Shown here piece by piece: positions 17,613 through 25,815 of a stretch of DNA of 43,035 nt (the first letter of the stretch is position 1; each line of letters starts with the position of its first letter). Source of the DNA: an uncultured Verrucomicrobiota bacterium (GTDB taxonomy: Bacteria; Verrucomicrobiota; Verrucomicrobiia; Limisphaerales; CAIMTB01); assembly GCA_903844265.1 (NCBI GenBank), contig CAIMTB010000578.1, positions 1 through 43,035 of the forward strand. The letters run 5' to 3'. A program made the translations under genes and the position numbers. The notes beneath the pieces were generated by a model. That model worked only from the letters and a program-made list of their open reading frames with translations, was not told where the DNA came from and made no database searches.

Positions 17613-20234
17613 TCAGGCTCGTGCGCGTGAGGCTGCGAGGACCGTGGTCATCGCGGTGATGATCGTGAACAGGACGAGGACGGGATGGAGTTGGAGCGGA
17701 AAGCTGGACGCGGCGCTGATGAGGCAGCCGGCGAGCGCGGCCCAGATCAGGGCGAGGATGACGCGGATCGTCTGGAGGCCGCGCCCGAACCACGAGCGCA
17801 GGAGCAAGGCTGCGAGGCCCAGGGCGATCCCTGCGGTGCCGGTCCAGCCGAGCGTGGCACGTGTTTGCAGCCAGTCGTTGTGGGCGAATCGTGAGCCGGG
17901 CTGGTTGGGTGCGGCGAATTTCAGGGAGGCGGCTGCGAACGTGCCGGCGCCTGTGCCCCAGAACGGATTGCTGGCTGCGGCGCGGAGCGCGGTCGCGCGT
18001 ACCTCGGGATGCCCCCCGAGCCTGTCGTTGAGAGATCCGCGCGGGGATTCCGGATCGATGATCTGGTTGAACGAGGTTGTGCCGGGGGAGATGCGGAGGT
18101 CGCGGATGAGGAGGCGGGCGTCGCCCGGAAGACTCGCGGCCCTGCCATTGCCGGACCCATCGCCGACATCGAGGGTGATGAAGCGTGGCGGGCCGTCGTG
18201 GGGGACCCTGCACTTCACCGCGAACTCGCGTTCGATGCGGGCGGGTACCTCGACGGAGGTGGGGTCTCCGCCATCCATGCTGACCAACAAATTCAAGGGT
18301 GAATTCGGTGTGTTCTTGATGACGAACGAGGCGCTGACCGTCCCGTGCAGCCTGGGGTCTGCGTTGGTGATGGAGCGCTGGAAGCCGAGCCGGCCCGGGG
18401 TGTTGAAGCGGCGAACCTCGATCCAGGGCCTGCCCGCTTTTTGCGGATCCGGGAGAAGACCGAAGCCTGCGCCGTCGAGCACCTCGAGCGCATTGGTCAG
18501 GGACAGGGGATCAAAGCTGACGGGCCGCGCCGCGTTCAGTTGTTCGTTCAGCGCGGTGAGGGGCGAGCGGGATGCGTCGCCCACTTCATCGGCGTCGAGC
18601 GCCGTATCGATGAGTGCAACTTCCTTCACCGCCCGGTCCACGACCTGGAGGTAGCCGGTGCCGATGCCGTCCATCCAACTGGCCGCGCTTCCGGCCCGGT
18701 CGTCGGTGCCGTCGATTTCAACTCCGTCCACGTACACCCGCAGCTTCTGGGTCCGGCAGACCGCGAGGAGGACCTCCTTGTCCCCGAAGCGTCCGGTGAA
18801 ATCGGGAAGCGTTCGGCGGGCAGGGTTGCCGGGTGTTTTCCCTGAAAACTGCACCACGAGTTCGCCTGCGGGCGAGATGCCGACCGTTCCGACCTGTCGC
18901 AGCGGGTCGCCCTGGACGTCGCCGCGCAGATGGACCAGGGGCGTCCATTCCCGGGGCGGAACCGAGGGGAGGCGAAGTCGGAGGAAGAGAGTGAACGGAT
19001 CCGAATCGGTGGTGATGCCCGTGGGGTGGACGACGTTGATCCGGGTGAGTTCCGCGCGCAGCACCTGCCATCCGCCGCTGGCTGCGGCGACGACCGCGAC
19101 GACGATGCATCCGATCGTGGTGAGGCGGACCTGGCGGGTGAGTTGGCGTCGTGACAGGAAGAGCAGGGTGAAGACGATGAACGCGCCCAGGCCAAGGCTC
19201 ACGAGCGACGCGTTGCGATCCGGGGAGATCGCCGGGCATGCGGCCATGAAGATGGCGCAAGGGAGCAGGAGGAGTTGCGGTCCATCGATCCGGGCCAGTT
19301 GGCTGGTGGACATGCGGGCGGAGCGCTCCTGCATCCAGAGCCAGAACGCGAGGCAGACCGGCCAGAGGAGGTTGAAGTAATGGGCCGCGTCCTGGTGGTA
19401 GGGCCAGGGACCGAAGGCCGCCTCGACGGGGCTGTTCTGGGGCATTTCCCGGACCCAGAGGAGGAGGTTCGTGCCCGAGGCGCGCTGGAGGAATCCGCAG
19501 ATGGCGAGCAGGGCACCGTTGAGACAGAGCAGCCAGAGCAGGCGGCGGAGTCGGCCGGGGATTGGGACCGCGCCGCCGGGCGTGGATGGAGCCGTGGAGT
19601 CGGAGGGTTGCTCGAGTTCCTTCTTGTCCCGCGCGCTTCGGTAGAGGAGCCAGTCGCGCGTGGCCCAGAACGTCCCGACGAGGCCGATGTAGACGATCAG
19701 CGCCTCGAGTGTTGCGTCGCGGTCGAGGGTGCCGGGCAGCCAGCGTGTGCCGGTGCTGTCGGTGGAGGGTGCCTGGGACTGTCCCGGGGCCATGACAAGG
19801 CTCGCGAGGATCAGTGCAAGGACGGCGGCCTGCGCGATTCCCAGCAGCCACACCCACCGATCGGTTGGCGCGTGTTGCGCGGCTTCGTCATCCGATGCCT
19901 CCGGGTTGGGTTCGTCGTCGCCCCATCGGGGTGGCGTGTATTCCTCGCGGGCGCGGACGACGAGCTTGGCGAGCCAGATTCCACCGAGAGCGAGGGCGAG
20001 GGCGGTTGCGATTCGGACGGCCCAGGATTCGGTGGAGCCGAAGGCCCAGGGGGTGAAGATCGCGAGGGCGTGGACGAGCCAGCCTGTCAGGGCATCGCAG
20101 GTGGCGTAGGCCTCGGGGGCGCGGTCGGAGGCGCGCTTGCGGCGGCGGCGTTTTCGTAGCGTGCCATCGCCCTGCCCGCCGCTGGAGGACTTCCTTGCGA
20201 CGGGAAGTAGGTCGTTGGACGCCTGAGGTTCCAC
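17613..20234 (-). CDS. O-antigen ligase-like membrane protein with inserted LamG-like region
   Basis: This is an 873-residue inner-membrane protein. A basic N-terminus is followed by about nine hydrophobic segments between residues 50 and 390. A large extracytoplasmic region follows (about 395-745), then the Wzy_C/O-antigen-ligase block with NPFWGTGAGTF (756-766) and HNDWLQTRATLGW (785-797), and three more membrane segments to the end. The loop between the membrane blocks is far longer than in WaaL/Wzy proteins. Its first half looks like a LamG/concanavalin-like domain (WTPLVHLRGD, LRVYVDGVEIDGT, VVDRAVKEVALIDTALDADEV); its second half (about 600-720) is another beta-rich unit. It probably joins or polymerises surface glycans, and the loop may bind sugar. 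The ATG at 20234 is divergent from zwf. Confidence 0.82.
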   Translation of the reverse strand: MEPQASNDLLPVARKSSSGGQGDGTLRKRRRRKRASDRAPEAYATCDALTGWLVHALAIFTPWAFGSTESWAVRIATALALALGGIWLAKLVVRAREEYTPPRWGDDEPNPEASDDEAAQHAPTDRWVWLLGIAQAAVLALILASLVMAPGQSQAPSTDSTGTRWLPGTLDRDATLEALIVYIGLVGTFWATRDWLLYRSARDKKELEQPSDSTAPSTPGGAVPIPGRLRRLLWLLCLNGALLAICGFLQRASGTNLLLWVREMPQNSPVEAAFGPWPYHQDAAHYFNLLWPVCLAFWLWMQERSARMSTSQLARIDGPQLLLLPCAIFMAACPAISPDRNASLVSLGLGAFIVFTLLFLSRRQLTRQVRLTTIGCIVVAVVAAASGGWQVLRAELTRINVVHPTGITTDSDPFTLFLRLRLPSVPPREWTPLVHLRGDVQGDPLRQVGTVGISPAGELVVQFSGKTPGNPARRTLPDFTGRFGDKEVLLAVCRTQKLRVYVDGVEIDGTDDRAGSAASWMDGIGTGYLQVVDRAVKEVALIDTALDADEVGDASRSPLTALNEQLNAARPVSFDPLSLTNALEVLDGAGFGLLPDPQKAGRPWIEVRRFNTPGRLGFQRSITNADPRLHGTVSASFVIKNTPNSPLNLLVSMDGGDPTSVEVPARIEREFAVKCRVPHDGPPRFITLDVGDGSGNGRAASLPGDARLLIRDLRISPGTTSFNQIIDPESPRGSLNDRLGGHPEVRATALRAAASNPFWGTGAGTFAAASLKFAAPNQPGSRFAHNDWLQTRATLGWTGTAGIALGLAALLLRSWFGRGLQTIRVILALIWAALAGCLISAASSFPLQLHPVLVLFTIITAMTTVLAASRARA

Positions 20235-20317
20235 TAGGGGTGAAATGCTCGGGCGAGCGGTGACAGGGTCTCAAGGTCAAATATCGGCCACCCGATTCAC
20301 GCGGTTGCGGTCCGGGG

Positions 20318-21925
20318 GTGTCTCGGACACCTTCCACGCCCGTGGAAGATGCCTCGATTCTGGATGAACTGCTTGTGTGCCGGTTGGAGCAAGGGCGCAA
20401 GGTCGTCGAGCCGTGCACGCTTGTGATCTTCGGCGCGAGCGGGGACCTCACGTCCCGCAAGCTGGTGCCGGCGCTGTACCATCTGTTCCGGGCGGGGCAG
20501 ATGCCGGACCCGTTTCGGATCGTGGGATTTGCGCGGCGACCGAAGACGGACCTTGAGTGGCGTGCGGAATTGCGCGAGGCGCTGGGGAGGTTCTCGAGGA
20601 CACAGCCGGTTGACGGCGCGGCGTGGGAGGCTTTTGCGGCCAACCTTCATTATTGCGCGGGCGAGTTCCATGACTTGGCGGCGTACCAGCGGCTGAAGCG
20701 GATGGTCCGGGGCTTCGGGCACCCGGGGCTCGCGCACAATCTGCTCTGCTATCTCGCGGTGTCGCCGAGCCAGTTCGGCGGGGTGGTCGATCGCCTTTCG
20801 GCTGCGGCATTGCTGGAGAAGAGGTCCGACGACAAGGCGGGCTGGCAGCGTGTGGTGGTCGAGAAGCCGTTCGGGTCGGATCTCACCTCGGCACGGAATC
20901 TCAATGCCGAGCTCACGAGGTACACGCACGAGACGCAGCTCTACCGCATCGACCATTATCTTGGGAAAGAGACCGTCCAGAACCTTTTGTTGTTCCGATT
21001 CTCGAATGCGATCTTCGAGCGGCTCTGGAATCGCGATGCCATCGAGCAGGTCCAGATCACGGTGAGCGAACGTCACGGCGTGGGTGCGCGCGGCGGTTAT
21101 TATGAGGAGGCGGGAGCGTTGCGGGACATGGTCCAGAACCATCTCCTTCAGGTGCTCGCGCTCGTCGCGATGGAACCGCCGGTGTCGCTGGAGGCCGAGG
21201 CGATCCGCGATGAGAAGGTGAAATTGCTGCGAGCCCTCCGCGTCTGGGCTCCGGAACAGGTGCGCTCGCAGGTTGTGCGGGGGCAATACAAGGCCGGCCT
21301 GATCGGCGACCTGTCCTGCCCGGCTTATCGTGGGGAACCGCGGGTGGCGGCGGACTCGAACGTGGAGACCTACGCCGCGCTTCGCGTCCTCGTCGACAAC
21401 TGGCGTTGGTCGGGAGTGCCGTTCTACCTTCGCACTGGCAAGGCGCTGCCGTTGAGCGCGAGCGAGATCCGGATCCAGTTCAAGCCGACGCCCCATGTCC
21501 TGTTTGCCGCGCAGTGCGGGCCGCGCCTCGACGCGAATTCGCTGACGCTGCGGTTGCAGCCGGACGAGGGCATCACGCTCCGCTTCAACGGCAAGGTGCC
21601 CGGCACGACCATGCAGATCCGGCCGGTCCGGATGCACTTCAGCTACGATGCCGAGTTTGGCGCGTACACGCCCGAGGCGTACGAGCGCCTTCTGCTCGAG
21701 GCCATGGCGGGTGACGCCACGCTGTTCATCCGCCGCGATGAGGTCGAGGCCGCGTGGTCGTTTGTCGATGGCATCCGCGCCGGATGGGAGGACGCGGTGT
21801 TGGGTGACGCGGAATTCTACGAGGCCGGCACCTGGGGGCCGGCGGCGGCAGACGCGTTGCTGGCGCGCTACGGCCACACATGGCGGCATCCGCAGCCGGT
21901 GCATGAGCCGAGAGCAACCCGATGA
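20318..21925 (+). CDS. zwf: Glucose-6-phosphate 1-dehydrogenase
   Basis: This 535-residue enzyme catalyses the first step of the oxidative pentose phosphate pathway, glucose 6-phosphate to 6-phosphogluconolactone with NADP(H). Seen are the nucleotide-binding GASGDLTSRKLVPALY (39-54), EKPFGSDL, and the active-site signature RIDHYLGKETVQNLL near residue 211 with its catalytic histidine. The C-terminal domain has WSGVPFYLRTGKALPLSASEI and FKPTPH. The start is GTG at 20318, since no ATG precedes the Rossmann motif; a second in-frame GTG lies at 20342. It overlaps pgl by four bases (ATGA), so the two are translationally coupled. Confidence 0.96.
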   Translation: MSRTPSTPVEDASILDELLVCRLEQGRKVVEPCTLVIFGASGDLTSRKLVPALYHLFRAGQMPDPFRIVGFARRPKTDLEWRAELREALGRFSRTQPVDGAAWEAFAANLHYCAGEFHDLAAYQRLKRMVRGFGHPGLAHNLLCYLAVSPSQFGGVVDRLSAAALLEKRSDDKAGWQRVVVEKPFGSDLTSARNLNAELTRYTHETQLYRIDHYLGKETVQNLLLFRFSNAIFERLWNRDAIEQVQITVSERHGVGARGGYYEEAGALRDMVQNHLLQVLALVAMEPPVSLEAEAIRDEKVKLLRALRVWAPEQVRSQVVRGQYKAGLIGDLSCPAYRGEPRVAADSNVETYAALRVLVDNWRWSGVPFYLRTGKALPLSASEIRIQFKPTPHVLFAAQCGPRLDANSLTLRLQPDEGITLRFNGKVPGTTMQIRPVRMHFSYDAEFGAYTPEAYERLLLEAMAGDATLFIRRDEVEAAWSFVDGIRAGWEDAVLGDAEFYEAGTWGPAAADALLARYGHTWRHPQPVHEPRATR

Positions 21926-22680
21926 AGCCCGGGATCATCCCATGCCCTGATGACCGGTTGGCGGCGTCAGAGGCGGCGCGTGTCGTGATCGAGGCCCGAG
22001 CCCGGGCCGGGGATGCCGGCTTTGCGCTGGCGCTCTCAGGCGGTCGGTCGGCGCCGCACTTGTTTGCCGCGTTGGTGGCCGAAAATCACCGGCGCCGGGC
22101 CGGTCTGGAAGTCTCGGATTTTTTCTGGGCCGATGAGCGGTGCGTGGCGCCGGAGCATGCCGAGAGCAACTATCGTGTGGCGCGTGCGGGGCTGTTCGAT
22201 CCGCTTGGCGTGGGGGGCGAAAGAGTCCATCGACTCGAGGGCGAGCGGACACCGGTCGAGGCGGCGCGGTTTGCCAACGAGGACTGGGATCGGTTCCTGG
22301 CGCGGCGTGGGACTGTGGCGCCCTGGCTCGACTGTGTTGTGCTGGGACTTGGCGAGGACGGCCACGTGGGCTCGTTGTTTCCGGAGAACCTGGAGGCGGA
22401 CATCGCGGCGACCACGGCGTTCCGTGCCGTGACGGGATCCAAGCCGCCGCCGTGGCGGGTGACGATGGGATATCCGCTTTTGTGGGAGGCACGCTTGGTG
22501 GTGGTGCTGGTGACGGGGAACGGGAAGGAATCCGTCCTGAAGCGCAGCCTTGCGGGGGATGCGTCGATCCCGCTGGGACGGGTGTTTGCGGGCCGGGGCG
22601 GGCTTGGGACGATCGTTGTTGCGGCGACGCCCGATGGGGTTGCGCCGGCTTGCCGAGGCGGGGCCGTCACTAGCTTGTAA
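21922..22680 (+). CDS. pgl: 6-phosphogluconolactonase
   Basis: This 252-residue DevB/SOL-type enzyme hydrolyses 6-phosphogluconolactone to 6-phosphogluconate, the step after Zwf. Motifs are FALALSGGRSAPHLFAAL, the signature FFWADERCVAPEHAESNYR, LDCVVLGLGEDGHVGSLFP (DGH active-site region) and RVTMGYPLL. It overlaps zwf by ATGA. gnd, the next enzyme, is not in the window. A response regulator starts 52 bases downstream in the same direction, so read-through is possible. Confidence 0.95.
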   Translation: MKPGIIPCPDDRLAASEAARVVIEARARAGDAGFALALSGGRSAPHLFAALVAENHRRRAGLEVSDFFWADERCVAPEHAESNYRVARAGLFDPLGVGGERVHRLEGERTPVEAARFANEDWDRFLARRGTVAPWLDCVVLGLGEDGHVGSLFPENLEADIAATTAFRAVTGSKPPPWRVTMGYPLLWEARLVVVLVTGNGKESVLKRSLAGDASIPLGRVFAGRGGLGTIVVAATPDGVAPACRGGAVTSL

Positions 22681-22732
22681 CGCGGCGTGGATTGAACCTA
22701 GGTTGCAAACAATGGTAGCGAGCCTCCGCGTC

Positions 22733-23419
22733 ATGCCAAAAATACTGGTGGTGGACGACGAGCCGGATGTCGTCGAGTTGGTCACATTCAATCTGAGGAA
22801 GGCTGGGTTTGAGGTGATCGCGGCCTCGGATGGAACCGCGGCGCTTCGCTCGGCCCGGCTTGAATTGCCGGACCTGATCGTGCTGGACCTGATGTTGCCG
22901 GAGGTGGACGGCCTGGAGGTGTGCAAGCTGCTCCGTCGGGATCCCGCGACGGCGGGTGTGCCGATCATCCTGCTGACGGCGAAGGCGGCGGAGATTGACC
23001 GGGTGTTGGGCCTCGAGCTTGGGGCGGACGACTACGTGACCAAGCCGTTCAGTCCGCGGGAACTGGTCCTTCGGGTGAAGAAGTTGGTGGAGCGCCGACG
23101 CCATGCAGACGCCGAGGTGAAGGCGGAGCAGTTGCGCGTCGGCGACCTGTGCGTGGACATTCCACGCCATATGGTGAGCGTGGGTGGGGAGCAGGTCGAC
23201 CTGACCGCCACCGAGTTCAAGCTGCTCTGCACCCTCATGCAGCGTCGTGGCCGGGTGCAGACCAGGGATCAGTTGCTCCAGGATGTCTGGCAGTACGACA
23301 ACGTCATCGACACCCGGACCGTCGACACCCACATGCGGCGTCTGCGGGACAAGCTCGGGTCGGCGGCGCGCTACATCGACACCGTGCGCGGCGTCGGATA
23401 CCGGTTCCATGAAGATTGA
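22733..23419 (+). CDS. OmpR/PhoB-family response regulator
   Basis: The 228-residue protein has a receiver domain (1-115) with acidic pocket D8/D9, phosphoacceptor Asp52 in LIVLDLMLPEVDG and the switch lysine in DDYVTKPFS. A winged-helix DNA-binding domain follows (about 130-228): LTATEFKLLCTLMQRRGRV, TRDQLLQDVW, and TRTVDTHMRRLRDKLG, ending IDTVRGVGYRF. It pairs with the histidine kinase 21 bases downstream. PhoB-like control of phosphate genes is plausible from the close match to the PhoB type, but no pst/pho gene is nearby, so I leave the symbol empty. The ATG at 22733 (MPKILVVDDE) was preferred to ATG 22712. Confidence 0.94.
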   Translation: MPKILVVDDEPDVVELVTFNLRKAGFEVIAASDGTAALRSARLELPDLIVLDLMLPEVDGLEVCKLLRRDPATAGVPIILLTAKAAEIDRVLGLELGADDYVTKPFSPRELVLRVKKLVERRRHADAEVKAEQLRVGDLCVDIPRHMVSVGGEQVDLTATEFKLLCTLMQRRGRVQTRDQLLQDVWQYDNVIDTRTVDTHMRRLRDKLGSAARYIDTVRGVGYRFHED

Positions 23420-23440
23420 GGGCCGTGGCGGGGATGCCGC

Positions 23441-24643
23441 ATGAGCTCTGTCGTCGTCATCCTCGTTCTCGCCCTCCTGGGGGTGGCGGTTGTCCACGCT
23501 GTCTGGTGGTTCCGATGCCGACGGCTCGTCGCGGAGTTTGCTCGTCGCAGCGACGAGCAACGGGTCCGCGAGGATCGGCTGCGTGAGGATTACGAGCGTG
23601 ATCGATCAGGGCGCGAGGCGGTGATGGACTGCATGCTGGACGGTGTGGTGGTGCTGGACGGCGAGGGGCGGGTGCGGACGTTCAACCGCGCGGTGGTGAG
23701 GTTGTTCCAGGTGGGCGGGGATCTGCGGGGTCTTACGTTGCTGGAGGCCTTGCGTCGGCATGAGCTCGCGGAGTTTGCGGAACGTGCACGGGCCGAGGGC
23801 CAGGCGCTGGATCTGGAGTTGGAACAGCACGGTCGTTCCGCGGTTACGCTGCAGGTCAATGCCGTGTCATTCCTGGACGGCACGGGCGGGGGGAAGGGCG
23901 TGATCCTGGTTTTTCACGACGTTTCGCGGCTCAAGGACCTGGAGCGGACGCGTCGTGATTTCGTGGCGAACGTGAGCCATGAACTCAGGACTCCGTTGTC
24001 GCTGATCAAGGGCTATGTCGAGACGTTGATCGACGGGGCGTCATCGGATCCGGAGGTTTCCGGGAAATTCCTGCGGACGATCGAGAAGCATGCCAATCGC
24101 CTCGCGTTCCTGATCGAGGATTTGCTGGCGATCTCGCAGCTCGAGTCGGGCCAGGCGCTGATGAACCGCTGCAACGGGGAGTTGCGGCCCCTGGTGGGGC
24201 GCGTGGTCGAGGATCTGGCAACGAAGGCTGAGGCGCGGGGGATGAGGCTGTTGAACGAGGTCCCGGCGGAACTCCGGTTGCGTGTGGATCCGGATCGTCT
24301 TCAGCAGGTCCTGTTCAATCTCGTCGACAACGGGATCAAGTATGGGCGGGCGGGTGGGACGGTGCGGGTGGGTGGACGCGTGGATCCCGATGCGGGCCGG
24401 GTTGAAGTATGGGTTTCGGATGAAGGGCAGGGCATTCCGGCGGAGGCGTTGGAGCGGGTGTTCGAGCGGTTCTACCGGGTGGATGCCGCGCGTTCGCGCG
24501 AGCAGGGAGGCACCGGGCTCGGGCTCGCGATCGTGAAGCACATCGTCCAGGCCCATGGCGGCGAGGTGCGGGCCGAGAGCGAGGTTGGGCGCGGGACGAC
24601 GTTCCGGGTGCTCCTGCCGTGGGAGACTTCAGACGCGGGCTAG
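23441..24643 (+). CDS. PAS-containing sensor histidine kinase (PhoR-like)
   Basis: The 400-residue kinase has one N-terminal membrane helix (4-24) and no periplasmic domain. A basic coiled linker precedes a PAS domain (about 57-165, from MDCMLDGVVVLDGEGRVRTFN to VILVFHDVSRL). The HisKA domain has phosphoacceptor His180 in FVANVSHELRTPLSLIKGY, and the ATPase domain has N box NLVDNGIKYG, G1 VSDEGQGIP, F box FERFYR and G2 GGTGLGLAIV. The layout matches PhoR, which senses transporter state rather than an external ligand. It is directly downstream of its response regulator; an ECF sigma gene follows after 36 bases. Confidence 0.94.
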   Translation: MSSVVVILVLALLGVAVVHAVWWFRCRRLVAEFARRSDEQRVREDRLREDYERDRSGREAVMDCMLDGVVVLDGEGRVRTFNRAVVRLFQVGGDLRGLTLLEALRRHELAEFAERARAEGQALDLELEQHGRSAVTLQVNAVSFLDGTGGGKGVILVFHDVSRLKDLERTRRDFVANVSHELRTPLSLIKGYVETLIDGASSDPEVSGKFLRTIEKHANRLAFLIEDLLAISQLESGQALMNRCNGELRPLVGRVVEDLATKAEARGMRLLNEVPAELRLRVDPDRLQQVLFNLVDNGIKYGRAGGTVRVGGRVDPDAGRVEVWVSDEGQGIPAEALERVFERFYRVDAARSREQGGTGLGLAIVKHIVQAHGGEVRAESEVGRGTTFRVLLPWETSDAG

Positions 24644-24679
24644 ACAAAAACGCCGGCGGCGCGCGTCCTCCGGGTGGAC

Positions 24680-25198
24680 ATGTTCCCCGGGGTGGAGATT
24701 GATCTGGAACGGCTTTACGACGAACACGCGCAGGCACTGCACGCGTTCGGCCTGAGCCTTACGCGGTCGACGGCCGACACCAAGGACCTGCTTCAGGACA
24801 TGTTCGTGAAGCTGGCCCGGAATCCGGGTCTGCTCGCGGGCATCCGCGACCAGCGCGGATTTCTGCTGCGGCTGATGCACCATGCGGCGATCGATCTGTT
24901 TCGTCGCGGAGCGGTGCGGGCCGCGGCGCTGGATGGAGCCGCGGCACAAGACAGCCCGATGTTCGCGGCGGTGGCGGATCCGGACGAGCGGGCGTTTCGC
25001 GATTCCGTCGAGTCGGCGATGATCGAGCTGCCCGCGGAACAACGCGCGGTGCTGCACCTCAAGCTTTGGGAGGGGCGCACCTTTGACGCGATTGCTGAAT
25101 TGCTGGGCATTCCCCTCAACACGGCCGCCAGCCGGTACCGGTATGGTTTAGACAAACTCCGGTCCCGGCTGCGTCCTCTCTACGACGAGCTGCGATGA
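24680..25198 (+). CDS. ECF-type RNA polymerase sigma factor
   Basis: The 172-residue protein has sigma region 2 (about 8-80: LYDEHAQALHAFGLSLTRS, KDLLQDMFVKLARN, FLLRLMHHAAIDLFRR) and region 4 (about 115-165: LPAEQRAVLHLKLWEGRTF, DAIAELLGIPLNTAASRYRYG), the ECF arrangement without regions 1 and 3. It should direct polymerase to a stress or envelope regulon that cannot be named here. An in-frame GTG at 24674 is an alternative start. The stop codon overlaps the next gene (ATGA), the usual geometry for a sigma factor and a regulator translated with it. Confidence 0.93.
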   Translation: MFPGVEIDLERLYDEHAQALHAFGLSLTRSTADTKDLLQDMFVKLARNPGLLAGIRDQRGFLLRLMHHAAIDLFRRGAVRAAALDGAAAQDSPMFAAVADPDERAFRDSVESAMIELPAEQRAVLHLKLWEGRTFDAIAELLGIPLNTAASRYRYGLDKLRSRLRPLYDELR

Positions 25199-25782
25199 AA
25201 CCGGATGACTTCGAACAAAAGGTGGGTCGGATCCCGCGCGCCCCGATTCCGGGCGATTGGAAGCAGGACATCCTGCGGGTGGCGCGCGAAGAAGCGGCGG
25301 GGCGGACTGCTTGGTTTGGAGTGCGGTGGCTTGGCACCGCTTTGGAGGGCGCGGGATGCCGCCGGCGACCATGCCAACCCCGCGTGGAAAGCGGTGGCAA
25401 GCCGCCGCAGTCCATGACGGAATCGCAAGCGATCGTGCACGGTTCATGGCTGGACGTGCTGTCCGCGCCATGGGTGTTGCTGGCCGCGGGTTGGATGGTC
25501 ATCGCGCTGTTGCAGTGGGGGTTGGCCGGGTTCGAAAAACGTGAGGCTTCGGGACGTTCCGGGATGGCGGGTGTCGGTTCGCGGCCGTCGGTGCTGGCCG
25601 CCGTCAGGCTTCATCGGGCGGAGCTCCTGACTCTCTCGAGCAACGACGAATCCGCCCCCGCCTTCGGCGCGCCGGCACAGGCTCCAACCCTCACGAACCC
25701 ATCGGAGCGGCCGCGGAGCGAGGCGTTGCCTGGCCGCAATGGCATGAATGCAGCGTTGGGGGCCCGGAGAATGTGGTCCTGA
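25195..25782 (+). CDS. Small membrane protein, possible anti-sigma partner
   Basis: This 195-residue protein is translationally coupled (4-base overlap) to the ECF sigma factor. It has a soluble N-terminus (MKPDDFEQKVGRIPRAPIPG), one membrane helix at about 91-113 (APWVLLAAGWMVIALLQWGL) and a short polar C-terminal part with RLHRAELL. That topology and position suit an anti-sigma factor or membrane anchor, but no known anti-sigma domain or zinc motif is visible. Oddly, residues 41-74 are encoded by a palindromic repeat (25317-25414) lying in frame between the N-terminal segment and the helix. The reading frame is intact across it. Its function is inferred from context only. Confidence 0.7.
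   Translation: MKPDDFEQKVGRIPRAPIPGDWKQDILRVAREEAAGRTAWFGVRWLGTALEGAGCRRRPCQPRVESGGKPPQSMTESQAIVHGSWLDVLSAPWVLLAAGWMVIALLQWGLAGFEKREASGRSGMAGVGSRPSVLAAVRLHRAELLTLSSNDESAPAFGAPAQAPTLTNPSERPRSEALPGRNGMNAALGARRMWS
25317..25414. repeat. 98-bp palindromic repeat inside a coding sequence
   Basis: The left arm 25317-25343 starts TGGAGTGCGG and the right arm 25388-25414 ends CCGCAGTCCA. They are reverse complements at 24 of 27 positions, with a 44-bp centre. Each arm also folds on itself (GCGGTG with CACCGC in the left arm; GCGGTGGC with GCCGCCGC, one G-U wobble, in the right), as in paired REP units. Elements of this type are normally intergenic. Here it reads through in frame and adds about 33 residues rich in Gly, Arg and Cys. 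Confidence 0.85.
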
Positions 25783-25815
25783 ACAGGCGACGACAAATCA
25801 CGAAGGGACGCGAAC

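Noticed and set aside
20297-21904. 535-codon minus-strand open frame opposite zwf
   Set aside because: Mirror of zwf codon structure; low-complexity basic composition.
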